Shown here: positions 8,901 to 19,308 of the stretch, one piece after another
Layout: each line of letters begins with the position of its first letter
How positions within the stretch are numbered: the first letter of the stretch is position 1
Assembly: GCA_012840075.1 (NCBI GenBank)
Contig: DUMC01000011.1
Span: forward strand, 1 to 53,156
Direction of reading: 5' to 3'
Length of the DNA: 53,156 bases
DNA from: Clostridiaceae bacterium
GTDB taxonomy: Bacteria; Bacillota; Clostridia; Acetivibrionales; DUMC01
Notes under the pieces: generated by a model
What the model was told of the DNA's origin: nothing
Databases searched by the model: none
Seen by the model: only the letters and a program-made list of their open reading frames with translations
Translations under genes and position numbers: made by a program

Positions 8901-8944
8901 ACCCATCACTTTACCTGATGGTAAAAATGATGGGTTGTTTTATT
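8901..8944. terminator. Bidirectional terminator between ylzJ and the chemoreceptor gene
   Basis: ACCCATCACTTTACC and GGTAAAAATGATGGGT form a 15-bp stem with one bulge and a TGAT loop, followed by TGTTTTATT. It separates the tepA-ylzJ transcript from the convergent chemoreceptor gene and could serve both. Confidence 0.75.
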
Positions 8945-8982
8945 CACATATAGACTTACCTTTTTCAAATCAACTTGTAAAT

Positions 8983-11244
8983 CTACTCTATCTTAAATAC
9001 GCTGATTTCCTGTAACAGTTTCGATGCAAGCTCATTTAAGTCGTTTGCTTGATTTGCAAGTTCTTGTATACTTGAAACTTGTTCCTCCACAGAAGCCGTT
9101 ATCTCTTCGGAATAAGCAGCGGTTTCCTGGGAAACTGCGGAAATATTCTGGATAGATATCATCGTTTCTTCTTTCTTGCTTTCCATCTGTCTAATAGCTT
9201 CAATTATATTTTTGATTTTTTCTGCCAACAATTCAGTGGAAGAAGATATCTTATTGAATACATTTATGGTGCTTGATACTGCATCGCCTTGAGAACTTAT
9301 TATTTTTTCCGCTCTTGCAGCTCTATCTACTGTTTCAACCGTTTGTTTCTGAATGGATTTGATTAATTCGGCAATTTCTCTTGAAGCTGACATGGATTGT
9401 TCTGCAAGTTTCCTAACTTCACTTGCTACTACGGAAAAACCTCTGCCCATCTCTCCGGCCCGAGCCGCTTCTATCGCTGCATTTAATGCTAGCAGGTTTG
9501 TCTGGCGAGCTATATTGCTTATAACTTCTACTATTTCACCTATGGATTCGGAGTTTTTGCCTAGGGTATGTATATCCGACAGGATATTGCCGGCTATGGC
9601 AATTGTCTCGTTGGATTTTTCCGCCAAATCTTCTATTGAAGAGATACCTTCTCTCGTAAACTCAAGAGTCCTGGTTGAAAACTCTTCAATTACCTTGGCA
9701 TTTTCCGTTACATTATTTATGTATTCGGCAAGTTCACTCATCTTTATTGTGCTTTGCTCTGCATCGCTTGCCTGTGAAGAAGCACCTTGGGCTATTTCCT
9801 GCATAGCGATGGATATGTCATTTGAAACGGCAGATATTTGTTGAGTTGTTTTTGCCACATTAGATGCAGAAGAGGATACCTTTTGAGTCAAATTAATAAC
9901 ATTTCTAATTAGATTGCGCATGTTTTCTATCATTGCAGATATATTACTTGATAAGAACCCAAATTCATCCTTGCGGTCGGATTTTACATCCACAGTAAGA
10001 TTACCGGTAGAAGCATGACTTGCTACTTTATTGATACTGGTAATAACTTTACTGAAACTTATTGTTGTGGACAATCCCATAGCAATTGCAGCCAGTATTG
10101 ATATTATAACCAGTAATGTAGTTGTTGAAGCAATTTGCCTTGCAGAAGAAAGTAATGCTGCTTCGGGTATGAAACTGAATAATATAAAGCCGGTTTCGCC
10201 TATTTTTTGGTAAAACATAAGATATTTATTTTTATTAATTGTAACAGGTAAATGACCTGCAAGTTCATTGCTTTCTACAATCTGCTTATAAAAGCTTTGT
10301 TCTGTTACATTAATGCCGACAGTCCCTTTTTCCTCTTCACTTGTACTAATGGTTTCGCTTTCTGAATCATTAACTTCTGTTGCAGCACTTTTAATTACGG
10401 AGTAACTATAACCGTCAGAACTGACAAAGTGTATTTCACTTCCTTCACTAAAATGCATGTTTTCGAAAAGCCCATCAAGAATACTATTCTTAAGATCGAT
10501 TAACAAAGCACCGATAGGTTTGTTTGTTGTTAAACTTCTTATCATCCTTCCTACACTTAAAACAAAATCCCTTGATTTGAATTCAGTAATCACGTCTAAA
10601 TCCTGATGGTTACCAAACCATACCAAGTTGAAATTACCTTCGCTAATTCGTTTATAAAAATCAGTTTCCTTAATATCTTCAATTCCATAACCAACTGTTT
10701 TATATAAAGCGGAAGATGTACCGGTGTACAAGACTTTTTTATCTTCGCCTAATAGAAGTATACTTTCAATAAATTTATTACCAACAGCGTACCTGGCAAA
10801 TTCCCTGCTTGCTTGTTGTTGCAGCAAAATTAAATCAATACTGCCGGGTTGAAACCTTCCATTTTTATTAGTTAGGTAATCCTGTATGGTTTCATCTAAT
10901 ATTACCTGTGTTGAAAAAGCATCGATATTTTCAAATACCATTTCCAGATAACTTCCTGCCTGGAACATGGTATCTTTAGTAGATGAAATGGCAAGATTTT
11001 TTATGGAAAATGAGGCAGAAGTATAAGATATTATACCGAGTAATAGTATTGGCAAAACAAGAGATAAAAAGGCTGCAATTAACCTTGTTCTTATGCTATG
11101 AAAAAACTTTGGACTTAATAAAAATTTTAGATTTTCAGGTTGGATTTTTTTTAAATTTTTTGGAATAAATTCATTTTTTTTCAATTTAGTCAGGGTACTA
11201 TCATTTATGATTTCGTTTTTTTTAGGCATGCCTTTTTTTTTCAT
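8983..11244 (-). CDS. Methyl-accepting chemotaxis protein
   Basis: A 753-aa membrane chemoreceptor. A 54-residue basic cytoplasmic N-terminus precedes membrane segment 1 (about 55-76). A roughly 295-residue extracellular domain of Cache type follows, which should bind the unknown ligand. Membrane segment 2 is near 372-395, followed by a HAMP linker and a long coiled-coil signalling domain. The hairpin tip that contacts CheA and CheW is unmistakable ([20 protein letters not shown] around residues 575-595). The start is ATG with AGAGGTG upstream. A sigma-D-type promoter is visible at 11310-11336. The gene interrupts the usual ylzJ-ftsK neighbourhood in the opposite direction. No other chemotaxis gene is in the window. 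Confidence 0.95.
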   Translation of the reverse strand: MKKKGMPKKNEIINDSTLTKLKKNEFIPKNLKKIQPENLKFLLSPKFFHSIRTRLIAAFLSLVLPILLLGIISYTSASFSIKNLAISSTKDTMFQAGSYLEMVFENIDAFSTQVILDETIQDYLTNKNGRFQPGSIDLILLQQQASREFARYAVGNKFIESILLLGEDKKVLYTGTSSALYKTVGYGIEDIKETDFYKRISEGNFNLVWFGNHQDLDVITEFKSRDFVLSVGRMIRSLTTNKPIGALLIDLKNSILDGLFENMHFSEGSEIHFVSSDGYSYSVIKSAATEVNDSESETISTSEEEKGTVGINVTEQSFYKQIVESNELAGHLPVTINKNKYLMFYQKIGETGFILFSFIPEAALLSSARQIASTTTLLVIISILAAIAMGLSTTISFSKVITSINKVASHASTGNLTVDVKSDRKDEFGFLSSNISAMIENMRNLIRNVINLTQKVSSSASNVAKTTQQISAVSNDISIAMQEIAQGASSQASDAEQSTIKMSELAEYINNVTENAKVIEEFSTRTLEFTREGISSIEDLAEKSNETIAIAGNILSDIHTLGKNSESIGEIVEVISNIARQTNLLALNAAIEAARAGEMGRGFSVVASEVRKLAEQSMSASREIAELIKSIQKQTVETVDRAARAEKIISSQGDAVSSTINVFNKISSSTELLAEKIKNIIEAIRQMESKKEETMISIQNISAVSQETAAYSEEITASVEEQVSSIQELANQANDLNELASKLLQEISVFKIE

Positions 11245-11309
11245 TTTTTACAAAACACCTCTTTCTGATGAGATCACTTTATATTAAATAATAGAACCTT
11301 ACGATTATA

Positions 11310-11336
11310 TAATCGGCTAAAATACAGATAAATTTA
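11310..11336 (-). promoter_or_regulatory. Sigma-D (sigma-28) type promoter of the chemoreceptor gene
   Basis: On the minus strand TAAA (11336-11333) is separated by exactly 15 bases from GCCGATTA (11317-11310). The motility sigma factor consensus is TAAA-N15-GCCGATAT, so this matches in 11 of 12 positions. Transcription would begin near 11302, about 58 bases ahead of the chemoreceptor start codon. The -10 also forms part of a perfect palindrome, CGATTATATAATCG, at 11302-11315. Confidence 0.75.
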
Positions 11337-11450
11337 GCAAATTTAGCCACATCCACTACAATAAACATGAAAATTATGTTATTATTAATTTGGTATCATT
11401 TTTAAATATTAATTTACATTAACACTTTCATCGTTAGGAGGTATATCATA

Positions 11451-14060
11451 TTGGGGGTTCGTAAAAAACAAAAGAAAAAATATGTAATTAAAAGAAAAAC
11501 AAAAGAATCTTCAAAAAAATCGGTCAAAGAAAAAAACAGTAATATCAAGTATGAAATTATAGGACTTATATTACTGGCAACAGGGCTGTTAATATTTTTA
11601 GGTTTTTATATAAATGATTCCATGGGAATCTTTGGGACGTTTACAAGAAAAGCACTAACAGGATTGTTAGGTATTCCTTCAATAATTATTCCTATTTTAT
11701 TTATAATATTTGCAATTTTTCTAATATTTAAAAAAGATAAGATTGCTGTTAAAAAGAAATGTCTGTATTCCATAATTCTTACTATATTAATTGCGGCAAT
11801 TTTTCAAGCAGGTACTTATCAAGAAGGTGACTTTGTAAATCGGTCACCTGGAAGTTGTATATCGAAGTTTTTTGAAGACGGAAATAAATTTGTAGGAGGG
11901 GGAGTTTTAGGAGGTATAATTGCTCTTCCTTTACTTTTGTTGTTCCAGTCATTAGGTACAATTATTATTTTATCAACGGCTTCCATAGTTGTAACTATTT
12001 TGATTACAAATATTTCTCTAAGTGATATTGCAAGAAAACTTTTTGTTTCAATTATTGCGCAAATAAAAGCTATATATCAGGGTATAAAGGAAGTAAAAGA
12101 TGAAAATGCATTACCCGATGATGAGGAATATGAAGAAAATATAAATAATTTAGGAACTGCCAAAGATACGAGAAAAAATGTTCATGAGAGTCCATTTACT
12201 GAAGATACTGCTGAATATGACGAAGATGTAGGATTTACTCTTAAAATCTCGGGACTTCAACCTGAAAACGCAGGTGATTCACATCATGAGAAAAAAGTAA
12301 TAGATATGAAAAAACATAGAAAATTCAAATATTTTACGCTTGGAGAAGACAAAAATAAAATTGATGAAGAAAATATCGACAGCAATTTAAAACAAGCTGA
12401 AAAATCCAATGAAGGTGAGCCAAGAAGTCAAAGCCAAGGATGCGAAAATGAAAATATTGATTTTATATTAAATGTTAAAAGCAGTAAATCAGAAAAAACA
12501 TCTGAATTATCAGATGATATTCATGGAAAAAGTAGAAAGGCAATTGAAAATAAAACAAAAGATGAAATTGACTCTCATAGTTTGCAGCAAACAATAAAGG
12601 AAACATTATATAAGTATCCTCCTTTAAGCCTTTTAAACGAAAGCAACGGCAGCGAAAAAAGCTTAAAATCATACAGAACTGCTGCAATTGAAGGTGCCAG
12701 AAAGCTTGAAGAAACATTAAGAAGTTTTGGCGTTGAAGCAAAAGTTGTAAATGTTAGCATAGGACCCACAGTAACCCGGTATGAATTGCAGCCCAATACG
12801 GGAGTGAAGGTTAGCAGGATCGTTAGCCTGGCAGACGATATTGCCCTCAACCTGGCTTCTGCCGGTATAAGAATAGAAGCTCCTATTCCGGGTAAAGCAG
12901 CGGTTGGTATAGAAGTGCCAAATAAAGAGGTAACCCCGGTTTTATTAAGCGAAATATTAGCGTCTCCTGAATTTAACAATCACCTTTCAAAAGTAGCTTT
13001 TGCCGTGGGAAAAGATATTTCCGGAGAATGTATTGTTGCTGATATTGCGAAAATGCCTCATTTATTAATCGCAGGAGCTACCGGTTCCGGTAAAAGCGTT
13101 TGTATTAACAGCTTGATAATGAGCATACTTTATAAAGCATCTCCCGATGAAGTTAAAATGATATTAATAGATCCCAAGGTTGTTGAACTGGGTGTTTATA
13201 ATGGCATTCCGCATTTGCTGATACCCGTCGTTACTGACCCAAAGAAAGCAGCAGGGGCTCTAAATTGGGCAGTGCAAGAAATGGTTAATAGATATAAGCT
13301 TTTTGCAGATAAAGGAGTCAGAGACATTAAGAGTTATAATGAACAGGTAACTGAAGAAGATGAACAAAGTAAACTTCCTCTGATAGTCATAATAATCGAT
13401 GAGTTGGCAGATCTTATGATGGTTGCTCCTGGAGAGGTTGAGGATGCCATATGTCGTTTAGCTCAAATGGCCAGAGCTGCGGGAATGCACCTGGTTATTG
13501 CTACACAACGTCCTTCAGTAGATGTAATAACAGGATTAATCAAGGCAAACATACCATCCAGAATTGCTTTTGCCGTTTCTTCCCAAGTGGATTCAAGAAC
13601 CATTCTTGATATGGCAGGCGCAGAAAAATTGCTTGGTAAAGGTGATATGCTGTTTTATCCTACAGGTAGGCAAAAGCCTTTGAGGGTACAGGGAACATTC
13701 GTTAGTGATAAAGAAATAGAAAAAACAGTTGAGTTTATTAAATCCCAGTGTAATTATGAATATGACGTTACAATATTAGATGAAATAGAAAATAGCATTA
13801 CTTCAAGAAATGACAATGTGGATCAGGATTGCGATGAATTGCTTGAACAAGCAATTGATTTGGTTGTTGAAGCAGGACAGGCTTCAGTATCCCTAGTTCA
13901 AAGAAAATTTAAAGTAGGGTATGCAAGAGCAGCCAGGATAATTGACCAGATGGAAGCAAGAGGAATAATAGGAGGATACGAAGGCAGCAAACCAAGGCAG
14001 GTCTTGATTACAAAGCAGCAGTGGGAGGAGATGAAGATGTCATCTCCATTTGAATCTTGA
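11451..14060 (+). CDS. ftsK: FtsK/SpoIIIE family DNA translocase
   Basis: An 869-aa hexameric motor that pumps chromosomal DNA through the division or sporulation septum. The basic N-terminal tail (1-34) is followed by about five hydrophobic segments near 35-53, 69-93, 104-121, 150-167 and 168-188. A charged, low-complexity linker of roughly 210 residues comes next. The RecA-like motor has Walker A GATGSGKS near 542-549 and Walker B IIIIDELADL near 650. A C-terminal winged-helix gamma domain (about 800-865, VSLVQRKFKVGYARAARIID) recognises orienting DNA motifs. The start is TTG with TAGGAGGT upstream. Whether it works mainly in vegetative division or in sporulation cannot be told from sequence. 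Confidence 0.95.
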   Translation: MGVRKKQKKKYVIKRKTKESSKKSVKEKNSNIKYEIIGLILLATGLLIFLGFYINDSMGIFGTFTRKALTGLLGIPSIIIPILFIIFAIFLIFKKDKIAVKKKCLYSIILTILIAAIFQAGTYQEGDFVNRSPGSCISKFFEDGNKFVGGGVLGGIIALPLLLLFQSLGTIIILSTASIVVTILITNISLSDIARKLFVSIIAQIKAIYQGIKEVKDENALPDDEEYEENINNLGTAKDTRKNVHESPFTEDTAEYDEDVGFTLKISGLQPENAGDSHHEKKVIDMKKHRKFKYFTLGEDKNKIDEENIDSNLKQAEKSNEGEPRSQSQGCENENIDFILNVKSSKSEKTSELSDDIHGKSRKAIENKTKDEIDSHSLQQTIKETLYKYPPLSLLNESNGSEKSLKSYRTAAIEGARKLEETLRSFGVEAKVVNVSIGPTVTRYELQPNTGVKVSRIVSLADDIALNLASAGIRIEAPIPGKAAVGIEVPNKEVTPVLLSEILASPEFNNHLSKVAFAVGKDISGECIVADIAKMPHLLIAGATGSGKSVCINSLIMSILYKASPDEVKMILIDPKVVELGVYNGIPHLLIPVVTDPKKAAGALNWAVQEMVNRYKLFADKGVRDIKSYNEQVTEEDEQSKLPLIVIIIDELADLMMVAPGEVEDAICRLAQMARAAGMHLVIATQRPSVDVITGLIKANIPSRIAFAVSSQVDSRTILDMAGAEKLLGKGDMLFYPTGRQKPLRVQGTFVSDKEIEKTVEFIKSQCNYEYDVTILDEIENSITSRNDNVDQDCDELLEQAIDLVVEAGQASVSLVQRKFKVGYARAARIIDQMEARGIIGGYEGSKPRQVLITKQQWEEMKMSSPFES

Positions 14061-14085
14061 CACTATCTTTAAAAGAGTTTACAAT
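14057..14085 (+). promoter_or_regulatory. rny: Promoter for rny
   Basis: TTGACA (14057-14062), which overlaps the ftsK stop codon, and TACAAT (14080-14085) are separated by 17 bp. A transcript would start near 14092 with a leader of about 36 nt. Confidence 0.6.
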
Positions 14086-14127
14086 TAATCTATACTGAGA
14101 ACCACCTAAAATTGAGGATATTGACCA

Positions 14128-15708
14128 TTGATAACTGAATACAGGGAGGTGTACGATATTTTTTCTTACGGTTTACTAGTAGGGCTATTAATAGCAGTTA
14201 TTGCTTCATTTATAACGTTTAAACTTGGTGTTAATTATAGAAAGAAGATTGCTGAAGCTGAAATCGGTAGTGCAGAACAAGAGGCGAAAAGGATTGTAAG
14301 TGAAGCCCAGAAAGCAGCCGAAGCTAAAAAAAGGGAAGTTCTTCTTGAAGCAAAGGAAGAAATTCATAAAAGCCGCATGGAGCTTGATAAGGAAATAAGA
14401 GAAAGAAGAAATGAACTTCAACGCTCTGAAAGGCGACTTGTACAAAAAGAAGAAACATTAGACAGAAAACTTGAATTTTTGGAACAAAAGGAGGAAATGT
14501 TAAATAAAAAGGTAAAAGAAGTTGAAGAACAGGAACAAAAAATAAAGGAAGTTCTTGATCAACATATAAAAGAACTTGAAAGGATTTCAGGTTTTACTGT
14601 AGATGAAGCAAAAGAATACCTTCTAAAGAGTGTTGAAAACGAAGTAAAGCATGAAATGGCAATTATGATAAAGGAACTGGAAGCAAAGGCTAAAGAAGAA
14701 GCAGATAGGAAAGCTAAAGAAATCATTGCATGTGCAATTCAAAAGTGTGCTGCCGATCATGTTTCTGAAATGACAGTATCAGTAGTGCCGCTTCCTAATG
14801 ATGAAATGAAGGGAAGAATCATCGGCCGTGAAGGTAGAAATATAAGAACGCTGGAAACACTGACAGGTATTGATTTAATCATTGATGATACGCCTGAGGC
14901 TGTGATTCTTTCAGGATTTGACCCGATAAGAAGGGAAATAGCCAGAATAGCTCTGGAAAAATTAATTCTTGACGGAAGGATTCATCCTGCAAGAATTGAA
15001 GAAATGGTCGAAAAAGCCAAAAAAGAAGTAGATAGTATTATAAGGCAAGAAGGTGACAATGCTACCTTTGAAACCGGAGTTCACGGGTTACATCCTGAAT
15101 TGATAAAACTTTTAGGTAAGCTTAAGTTCAGAACAAGCTATGGACAAAATGTGCTGCATCATTCAATAGAAGTTGCACATTTAGCAGGAGTTATCGCTGC
15201 AGAGCTTGGCGTTGATGTAACGCTCGCTAAAAGAGCAGGATTGCTCCATGATATAGGAAAAGCGGTAGACCATGAAGTGGAAGGTTCCCACGTGGCTATC
15301 GGGGCTGAACTGGCAAAGAAGTACAAAGAAAGTGATGAAGTAGTAAATGCTATATTGGCTCATCATGGTGATGTCGAGGCAACATCGATTATATCCGTGA
15401 TTGTCCAAGCTGCTGACTCAATTTCGGCAGCAAGGCCAGGAGCCAGAAGAGAAACATTGGAATCTTATATAAAGAGAATAGAAAAACTTGAGGAAATTGC
15501 AAATTCGTTTGCAGGTGTAGAAAAATCATATGCAATACAAGCAGGTAGAGAGATAAGAATTATTGTAAAACCTGAAGATGTAACTGATGATGAAATTGTT
15601 TTAAAAGCACGTGAAATTGTAAATAGGATTGAAAATGAACTTGAATATCCCGGACAAATCAAGGTCAATGTTATAAGAGAAACCAGAGCCGTGGAATATG
15701 CAAAATAA
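14128..15708 (+). CDS. rny: Ribonuclease Y
   Basis: RNase Y is the membrane-anchored endoribonuclease that starts mRNA decay in many Firmicutes. At 526 aa it has the family length. One N-terminal membrane helix (about 14-32) is followed by a long coiled coil rich in Glu, Lys and Arg (about 40-190). A KH domain comes next ([15 protein letters not shown]) and then an HD domain with metal ligands in [11 protein letters not shown] and LLHDIGKA. There is no ATG near the start. TTG at 14128 is supported by GAGGA about 9 bases upstream; an AGGGAGGTG sequence at 14142-14150 lies inside the frame and faces no conventional start codon. Rny is followed by ymdB, as in Bacillus, with a strong terminator between them. 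Confidence 0.96.
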   Translation: MITEYREVYDIFSYGLLVGLLIAVIASFITFKLGVNYRKKIAEAEIGSAEQEAKRIVSEAQKAAEAKKREVLLEAKEEIHKSRMELDKEIRERRNELQRSERRLVQKEETLDRKLEFLEQKEEMLNKKVKEVEEQEQKIKEVLDQHIKELERISGFTVDEAKEYLLKSVENEVKHEMAIMIKELEAKAKEEADRKAKEIIACAIQKCAADHVSEMTVSVVPLPNDEMKGRIIGREGRNIRTLETLTGIDLIIDDTPEAVILSGFDPIRREIARIALEKLILDGRIHPARIEEMVEKAKKEVDSIIRQEGDNATFETGVHGLHPELIKLLGKLKFRTSYGQNVLHHSIEVAHLAGVIAAELGVDVTLAKRAGLLHDIGKAVDHEVEGSHVAIGAELAKKYKESDEVVNAILAHHGDVEATSIISVIVQAADSISAARPGARRETLESYIKRIEKLEEIANSFAGVEKSYAIQAGREIRIIVKPEDVTDDEIVLKAREIVNRIENELEYPGQIKVNVIRETRAVEYAK

Positions 15709-15731
15709 TATTGAAAATAATATTGATTATA

Positions 15732-15770
15732 AAAGTAAAAAGCGTGGTAACACGCTTTTTACTTTATATA
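15732..15770 (+). terminator. Terminator between rny and ymdB
   Basis: AAAGTAAAAAGCGTG and CACGCTTTTTACTTT make a perfect 15-bp stem with a GTAA tetraloop. The T-rich 3' arm provides the release tract. It suggests that ymdB has its own promoter or depends on read-through. Confidence 0.8.
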
Positions 15771-15822
15771 ATATAAATTAGAGTAATAAGTACGTCCTTT
15801 TATTTAGATCGGAGGAAATAAA

Positions 15823-16602
15823 TTGAAAGTTTTGTTTATTGGAGACATCGTAGGCAATCCCGGTAGAAAAGCGGTAAAGTCAGTTGTACCGGAAATGAAG
15901 AAAAGTCTGTCCATAGATTATTGCATAGCAAATTGTGAAAATTCGGCGGGCGGCAGTGGAATCACCTATGCAGTTGCCCAGGAATTATTTGATTTAGGAA
16001 TAGACGGCATAACTTTAGGAAATCATACATGGTCAAAAAAAGAAGTAACCAATCTTTTGGATACCGAAGCAAGAATAGTAAGACCTGCTAATTATCCTCA
16101 GGACTTGCCCGGAAAAGGATCTGCAATTATCAGTCATGAAGGTAAGAATCCCATAGGATTGTTAAACATTTTAGGAAGAGTATACATGGACGGAGTTGAA
16201 TGTCCCTTCAGAACCGCAGACAGGGAAGTTCAATATCTAAAGAATTACACAAAAATTATCTTAATAGATATGCATGCTGAAGCCACATCGGAAAAAAATG
16301 CACTAGCATGGTATCTGGATGGAAGAGTTAGTTGTGTTTTAGGAACTCATACACATGTCCAAACTGCCGATGAAAGGATTCTTCCATGCGGAACCGGCTA
16401 TATTACTGATGTGGGGATGACCGGACCTTATGAAGGAGTATTGGGTGTAGACAGAGAAATTATAATAAATAAATTTCTTAATTTTATGCCTGTTAAATTC
16501 GAATTAGCCAAAGGAAAAACACAGTTTAATGCTGTTTTACTGGAAATCGACGAAGGAACAGGAAAAACCTGTAAAATCGAAAGGATAAATCATTTGATAT
16601 AA
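15823..16602 (+). CDS. ymdB: YmdB-type metallophosphoesterase
   Basis: A 259-aa calcineurin-like phosphoesterase of the YmdB group. The B. subtilis enzyme hydrolyses 2',3'-cyclic nucleotides and influences biofilm and motility choice. Metal-site motifs are clear: FIGDIVGNPGR at the N-terminus (D8), CENSAGGSG, GNHTWSKKE and GTHTHVQTADERIL. The start is TTG with GGAGGAAA 6 bases upstream. It is cytosolic, with no signal peptide. Placement after rny is conserved in Firmicutes. Confidence 0.93.
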   Translation: MKVLFIGDIVGNPGRKAVKSVVPEMKKSLSIDYCIANCENSAGGSGITYAVAQELFDLGIDGITLGNHTWSKKEVTNLLDTEARIVRPANYPQDLPGKGSAIISHEGKNPIGLLNILGRVYMDGVECPFRTADREVQYLKNYTKIILIDMHAEATSEKNALAWYLDGRVSCVLGTHTHVQTADERILPCGTGYITDVGMTGPYEGVLGVDREIIINKFLNFMPVKFELAKGKTQFNAVLLEIDEGTGKTCKIERINHLI

Positions 16603-16655
16603 TTTCACGTATAACTACAATGTAATTCATAATTAAATTTCTAAATTTTAAGGAA

Positions 16656-17516
16656 GTGATTGCCTTCAAGAACTTGTTTAATAATCATGATGCAAATAAG
16701 TATTACAACATTTTTGTTAAAAAGGGAGAACTAGAATATATAAAATTTTCCAATTTAGAAAAATACGGATACCTAATTGAACACTGCTTTACCACGCGGA
16801 AAGGCGGTGTCAGCACAGGAGAATTTTCATCTTTAAATCTCGGACTAAAAAAGAAAGACAGCAGGGAAAATGTGATAGAAAACTTTAGAAGGATTTGTAG
16901 AGCTTTAAATATTGAATTATCAAATGTTGTATTATCAGATCAGGTACATGGCACCAATATACGGGTGGTTACGGAAAAGGACAGAGGAAAGGGCATATTA
17001 GTTGACAACGATATTAAAGATTGTGACGGGCTGATAACTAATACTAAAAATGTAGCAATAGTTACTTTTTATGCTGATTGTGTGCCGGTTTTTCTTTTCG
17101 ATCCTGAAAAGAGGGTTATCGGGCTTGCACACTCCGGATGGAAAGGGACTTTGGAACAAATAGCTGCAAATGCAGTCAATATTATGGTTACAAGATTTAA
17201 ATGCAGTCCTGAAAACATTGTTTCGGCAATTGGACCTTCCATAGGCAAATGTTGTTTTGAAGTAGGAAACGAAGTGAAAGAAAAATTCATAAATAAAATC
17301 AGTTGGAGCGAAAATTTTTGTACAAAAAAAGATGAAGAAAAAACATATATTGATTTGCAGGGAATAGTAAAACAAACACTTATTAACAGCGGATTAAGAA
17401 GCGAGAATATATTCATCAGCAATATTTGTACAAAATGCAATAAAGACATGTTCTTTTCACACAGGGGTGATATGGGAAAAACAGGTAGCCTTGCAGCTAT
17501 AATGCAGTTAAAATAA
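16656..17516 (+). CDS. pgeF: Laccase-domain protein PgeF/YfiH
   Basis: A 286-aa multicopper-oxidase-fold family protein, now usually called peptidoglycan editing factor PgeF; relatives also show purine nucleoside phosphorylase or adenosine deaminase activity. The metal-site motifs are visible: SDQVHGTN, TFYADCVPVFLFD, GLAHSGWKGT and IGPSIGKCCFEVG. The start is uncertain. GTG at 16656 directly abuts AAGGAAG, and TTG at 16674 is also in frame but 17 bases from it. The gene lies 15 bp before a lipoprotein gene and is probably cotranscribed with it. Confidence 0.9.
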   Translation: MIAFKNLFNNHDANKYYNIFVKKGELEYIKFSNLEKYGYLIEHCFTTRKGGVSTGEFSSLNLGLKKKDSRENVIENFRRICRALNIELSNVVLSDQVHGTNIRVVTEKDRGKGILVDNDIKDCDGLITNTKNVAIVTFYADCVPVFLFDPEKRVIGLAHSGWKGTLEQIAANAVNIMVTRFKCSPENIVSAIGPSIGKCCFEVGNEVKEKFINKISWSENFCTKKDEEKTYIDLQGIVKQTLINSGLRSENIFISNICTKCNKDMFFSHRGDMGKTGSLAAIMQLK

Positions 17517-17531
17517 TCCAGGGGTGGAAAG

Positions 17532-19259
17532 ATGAAAAGAAAGTTCAGAAGAATACTTACATTTATCTTTATCGCTATATATCTTTGTTTAATAACTTCG
17601 TGTTATGAAATCAACACATTTACCGATGTTGGAGATGAAACTTTACAAAACACTAATTACCTCCAATCAGAAAATATAGTAGACAATGGTCCTGTAAATG
17701 GAGGAACATTGAATTTATTTTGCACCTATCCCGACAATTTAGATCCTTTATTAACTAAAAATCCATATCTAAAAAATTATTTCCGATTTGTATTTGATAG
17801 CATGGTAAAAATAAGCAAAAGTCAAATCCCTGAAGGTCAATTATGTGATAAGTGGTTTGTTTCGGAAGACGGATATACCTGGACATTCCATGTGCGTGAA
17901 AATATTGTCTGGCAGGATGGCTATCCTCTAACTGCAGAGGACATTAAATTCACAATAGATAAATTAATCACATATAAAGAAAATACAATTTATAAAGCTA
18001 ACGTAAACAATATTTCATCTGTAAGAGTAATAGATCGATATACAATAGAAATAACCTTAAAAAAACCAAACGCTTTTACTCCTGAATTAATGACCTTTCC
18101 TATCGTATCAAGTCGTTTTTACTCAAACCCCGAAAATGTCAATGAAGCTTTTAAGTCCAGGTTCCCACCAGGAACGGGTCCATTTAGTTTTAAAGCTTAT
18201 GAAGAAAACAGTCACATAATTCTTACTGCAAGCAAATCATGGTGGAGAAAAAAACTTAATGCCGACGGGAATACATTGGAAATGCCCTATATAAATGACA
18301 TTAATATTAAATTTTACAAAAACTCAAGAGAAGCATATAGCGCTTTCCAAGTAAGAAATACGGACGTAATTTTTGCAAGTGAGAAGGATATGGATTTATA
18401 CACAGGCAGAACAGCTATAAGTTTAAAAAAATTTATTAACGGAAAGTGGGATTTTATATCTTTTAATCTTTCTAACCCTCTTTTAAGTGAAAAAACAGTG
18501 CGTCAATTTATATATTCATGCATCGATATTGGTGAAATAATCGGAGAGGTTCTACCGGGAAAGGCCATTGAAAGCAATATTCCATTAATACCCGGAACCT
18601 GGTTGCATGAAATACAAACAGACAACAATAATAAAGAAATAGTTGAAAAGCTATATACAAGTACAAGGATGAAATTGCTCGAAAACGGATGGGAAGAATA
18701 TAATGGCGAATTTTATAGTAAAGTGAATGGTATCTTAAAGCCGGTAGCATTTGAACTACTCGTTAACGAAGAAAATTCCTACAGAGTAAAGGTAGCGGAA
18801 AAAATAGCAGAGAATTTGACCAATAAAGGAATAAGAGTGACGTTAAAAACAGTACCTTGGGACCAAATGCTCAATCTTATAAATTCGAAAAAGTACGATA
18901 TGGCGATATTAGGCTGCACAATACCGGATTATCCTGATTTATCATTCCTATACTCCATACCATATCTGGACAATCAAAAGCCTACTAATTCTAATGAATA
19001 TCCCCTAGCTACTAATATCTCCGGATATTATAATGAAAAAGTACAGGAGCTAATAGTAAATATATATGAATCAAGAAATAGGGACGAATTAAAGAAAATA
19101 TTTACTGACTTAATAAACATAATAAATGAGGAATTACCCTACATAGGTTTATTTTTCTATACTGACGCCATTGTTTATTATAATAACATAGGAGGAAACA
19201 TTGACCCGTATTTATGGGACGGGTATAATAATATAACTGAGTGGTATATTATAAAGTAA
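17532..19259 (+). CDS. Peptide/nickel-type ABC transporter substrate-binding lipoprotein
   Basis: A 575-aa family 5 extracellular solute-binding protein (OppA/DppA-like). The signal peptide has a basic start (MKRKFRR), a hydrophobic core and the lipobox LITSC near residues 20-24, so it should be lipid-anchored outside the cell. Family features include GGTLNLFCTYPDNLDPL near residue 55, the PEGQLCDKWFVSEDGYTWTF segment and the GTGPFSFKAYEE region. No permease or ATPase gene lies beside it, which is unusual for such a protein. It may work with a transporter encoded elsewhere or sense peptides. It is preceded closely by pgeF and followed 49 bp later by lspA, whose product would process its signal peptide. 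Confidence 0.9.
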   Translation: MKRKFRRILTFIFIAIYLCLITSCYEINTFTDVGDETLQNTNYLQSENIVDNGPVNGGTLNLFCTYPDNLDPLLTKNPYLKNYFRFVFDSMVKISKSQIPEGQLCDKWFVSEDGYTWTFHVRENIVWQDGYPLTAEDIKFTIDKLITYKENTIYKANVNNISSVRVIDRYTIEITLKKPNAFTPELMTFPIVSSRFYSNPENVNEAFKSRFPPGTGPFSFKAYEENSHIILTASKSWWRKKLNADGNTLEMPYINDINIKFYKNSREAYSAFQVRNTDVIFASEKDMDLYTGRTAISLKKFINGKWDFISFNLSNPLLSEKTVRQFIYSCIDIGEIIGEVLPGKAIESNIPLIPGTWLHEIQTDNNNKEIVEKLYTSTRMKLLENGWEEYNGEFYSKVNGILKPVAFELLVNEENSYRVKVAEKIAENLTNKGIRVTLKTVPWDQMLNLINSKKYDMAILGCTIPDYPDLSFLYSIPYLDNQKPTNSNEYPLATNISGYYNEKVQELIVNIYESRNRDELKKIFTDLINIINEELPYIGLFFYTDAIVYYNNIGGNIDPYLWDGYNNITEWYIIK

Positions 19260-19308
19260 GAAGAAAATGGAAGAAAACGAGACCTGTTTTGGATAAAGGA
19301 GGAAAGTA

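Noticed and set aside
9353-9844. 163-aa open frame opposite the chemoreceptor signalling domain
   Set aside because: Antisense of the highly conserved MCP hairpin region; low-complexity Ser/Ala/Leu composition reflects the coiled coil on the other strand.
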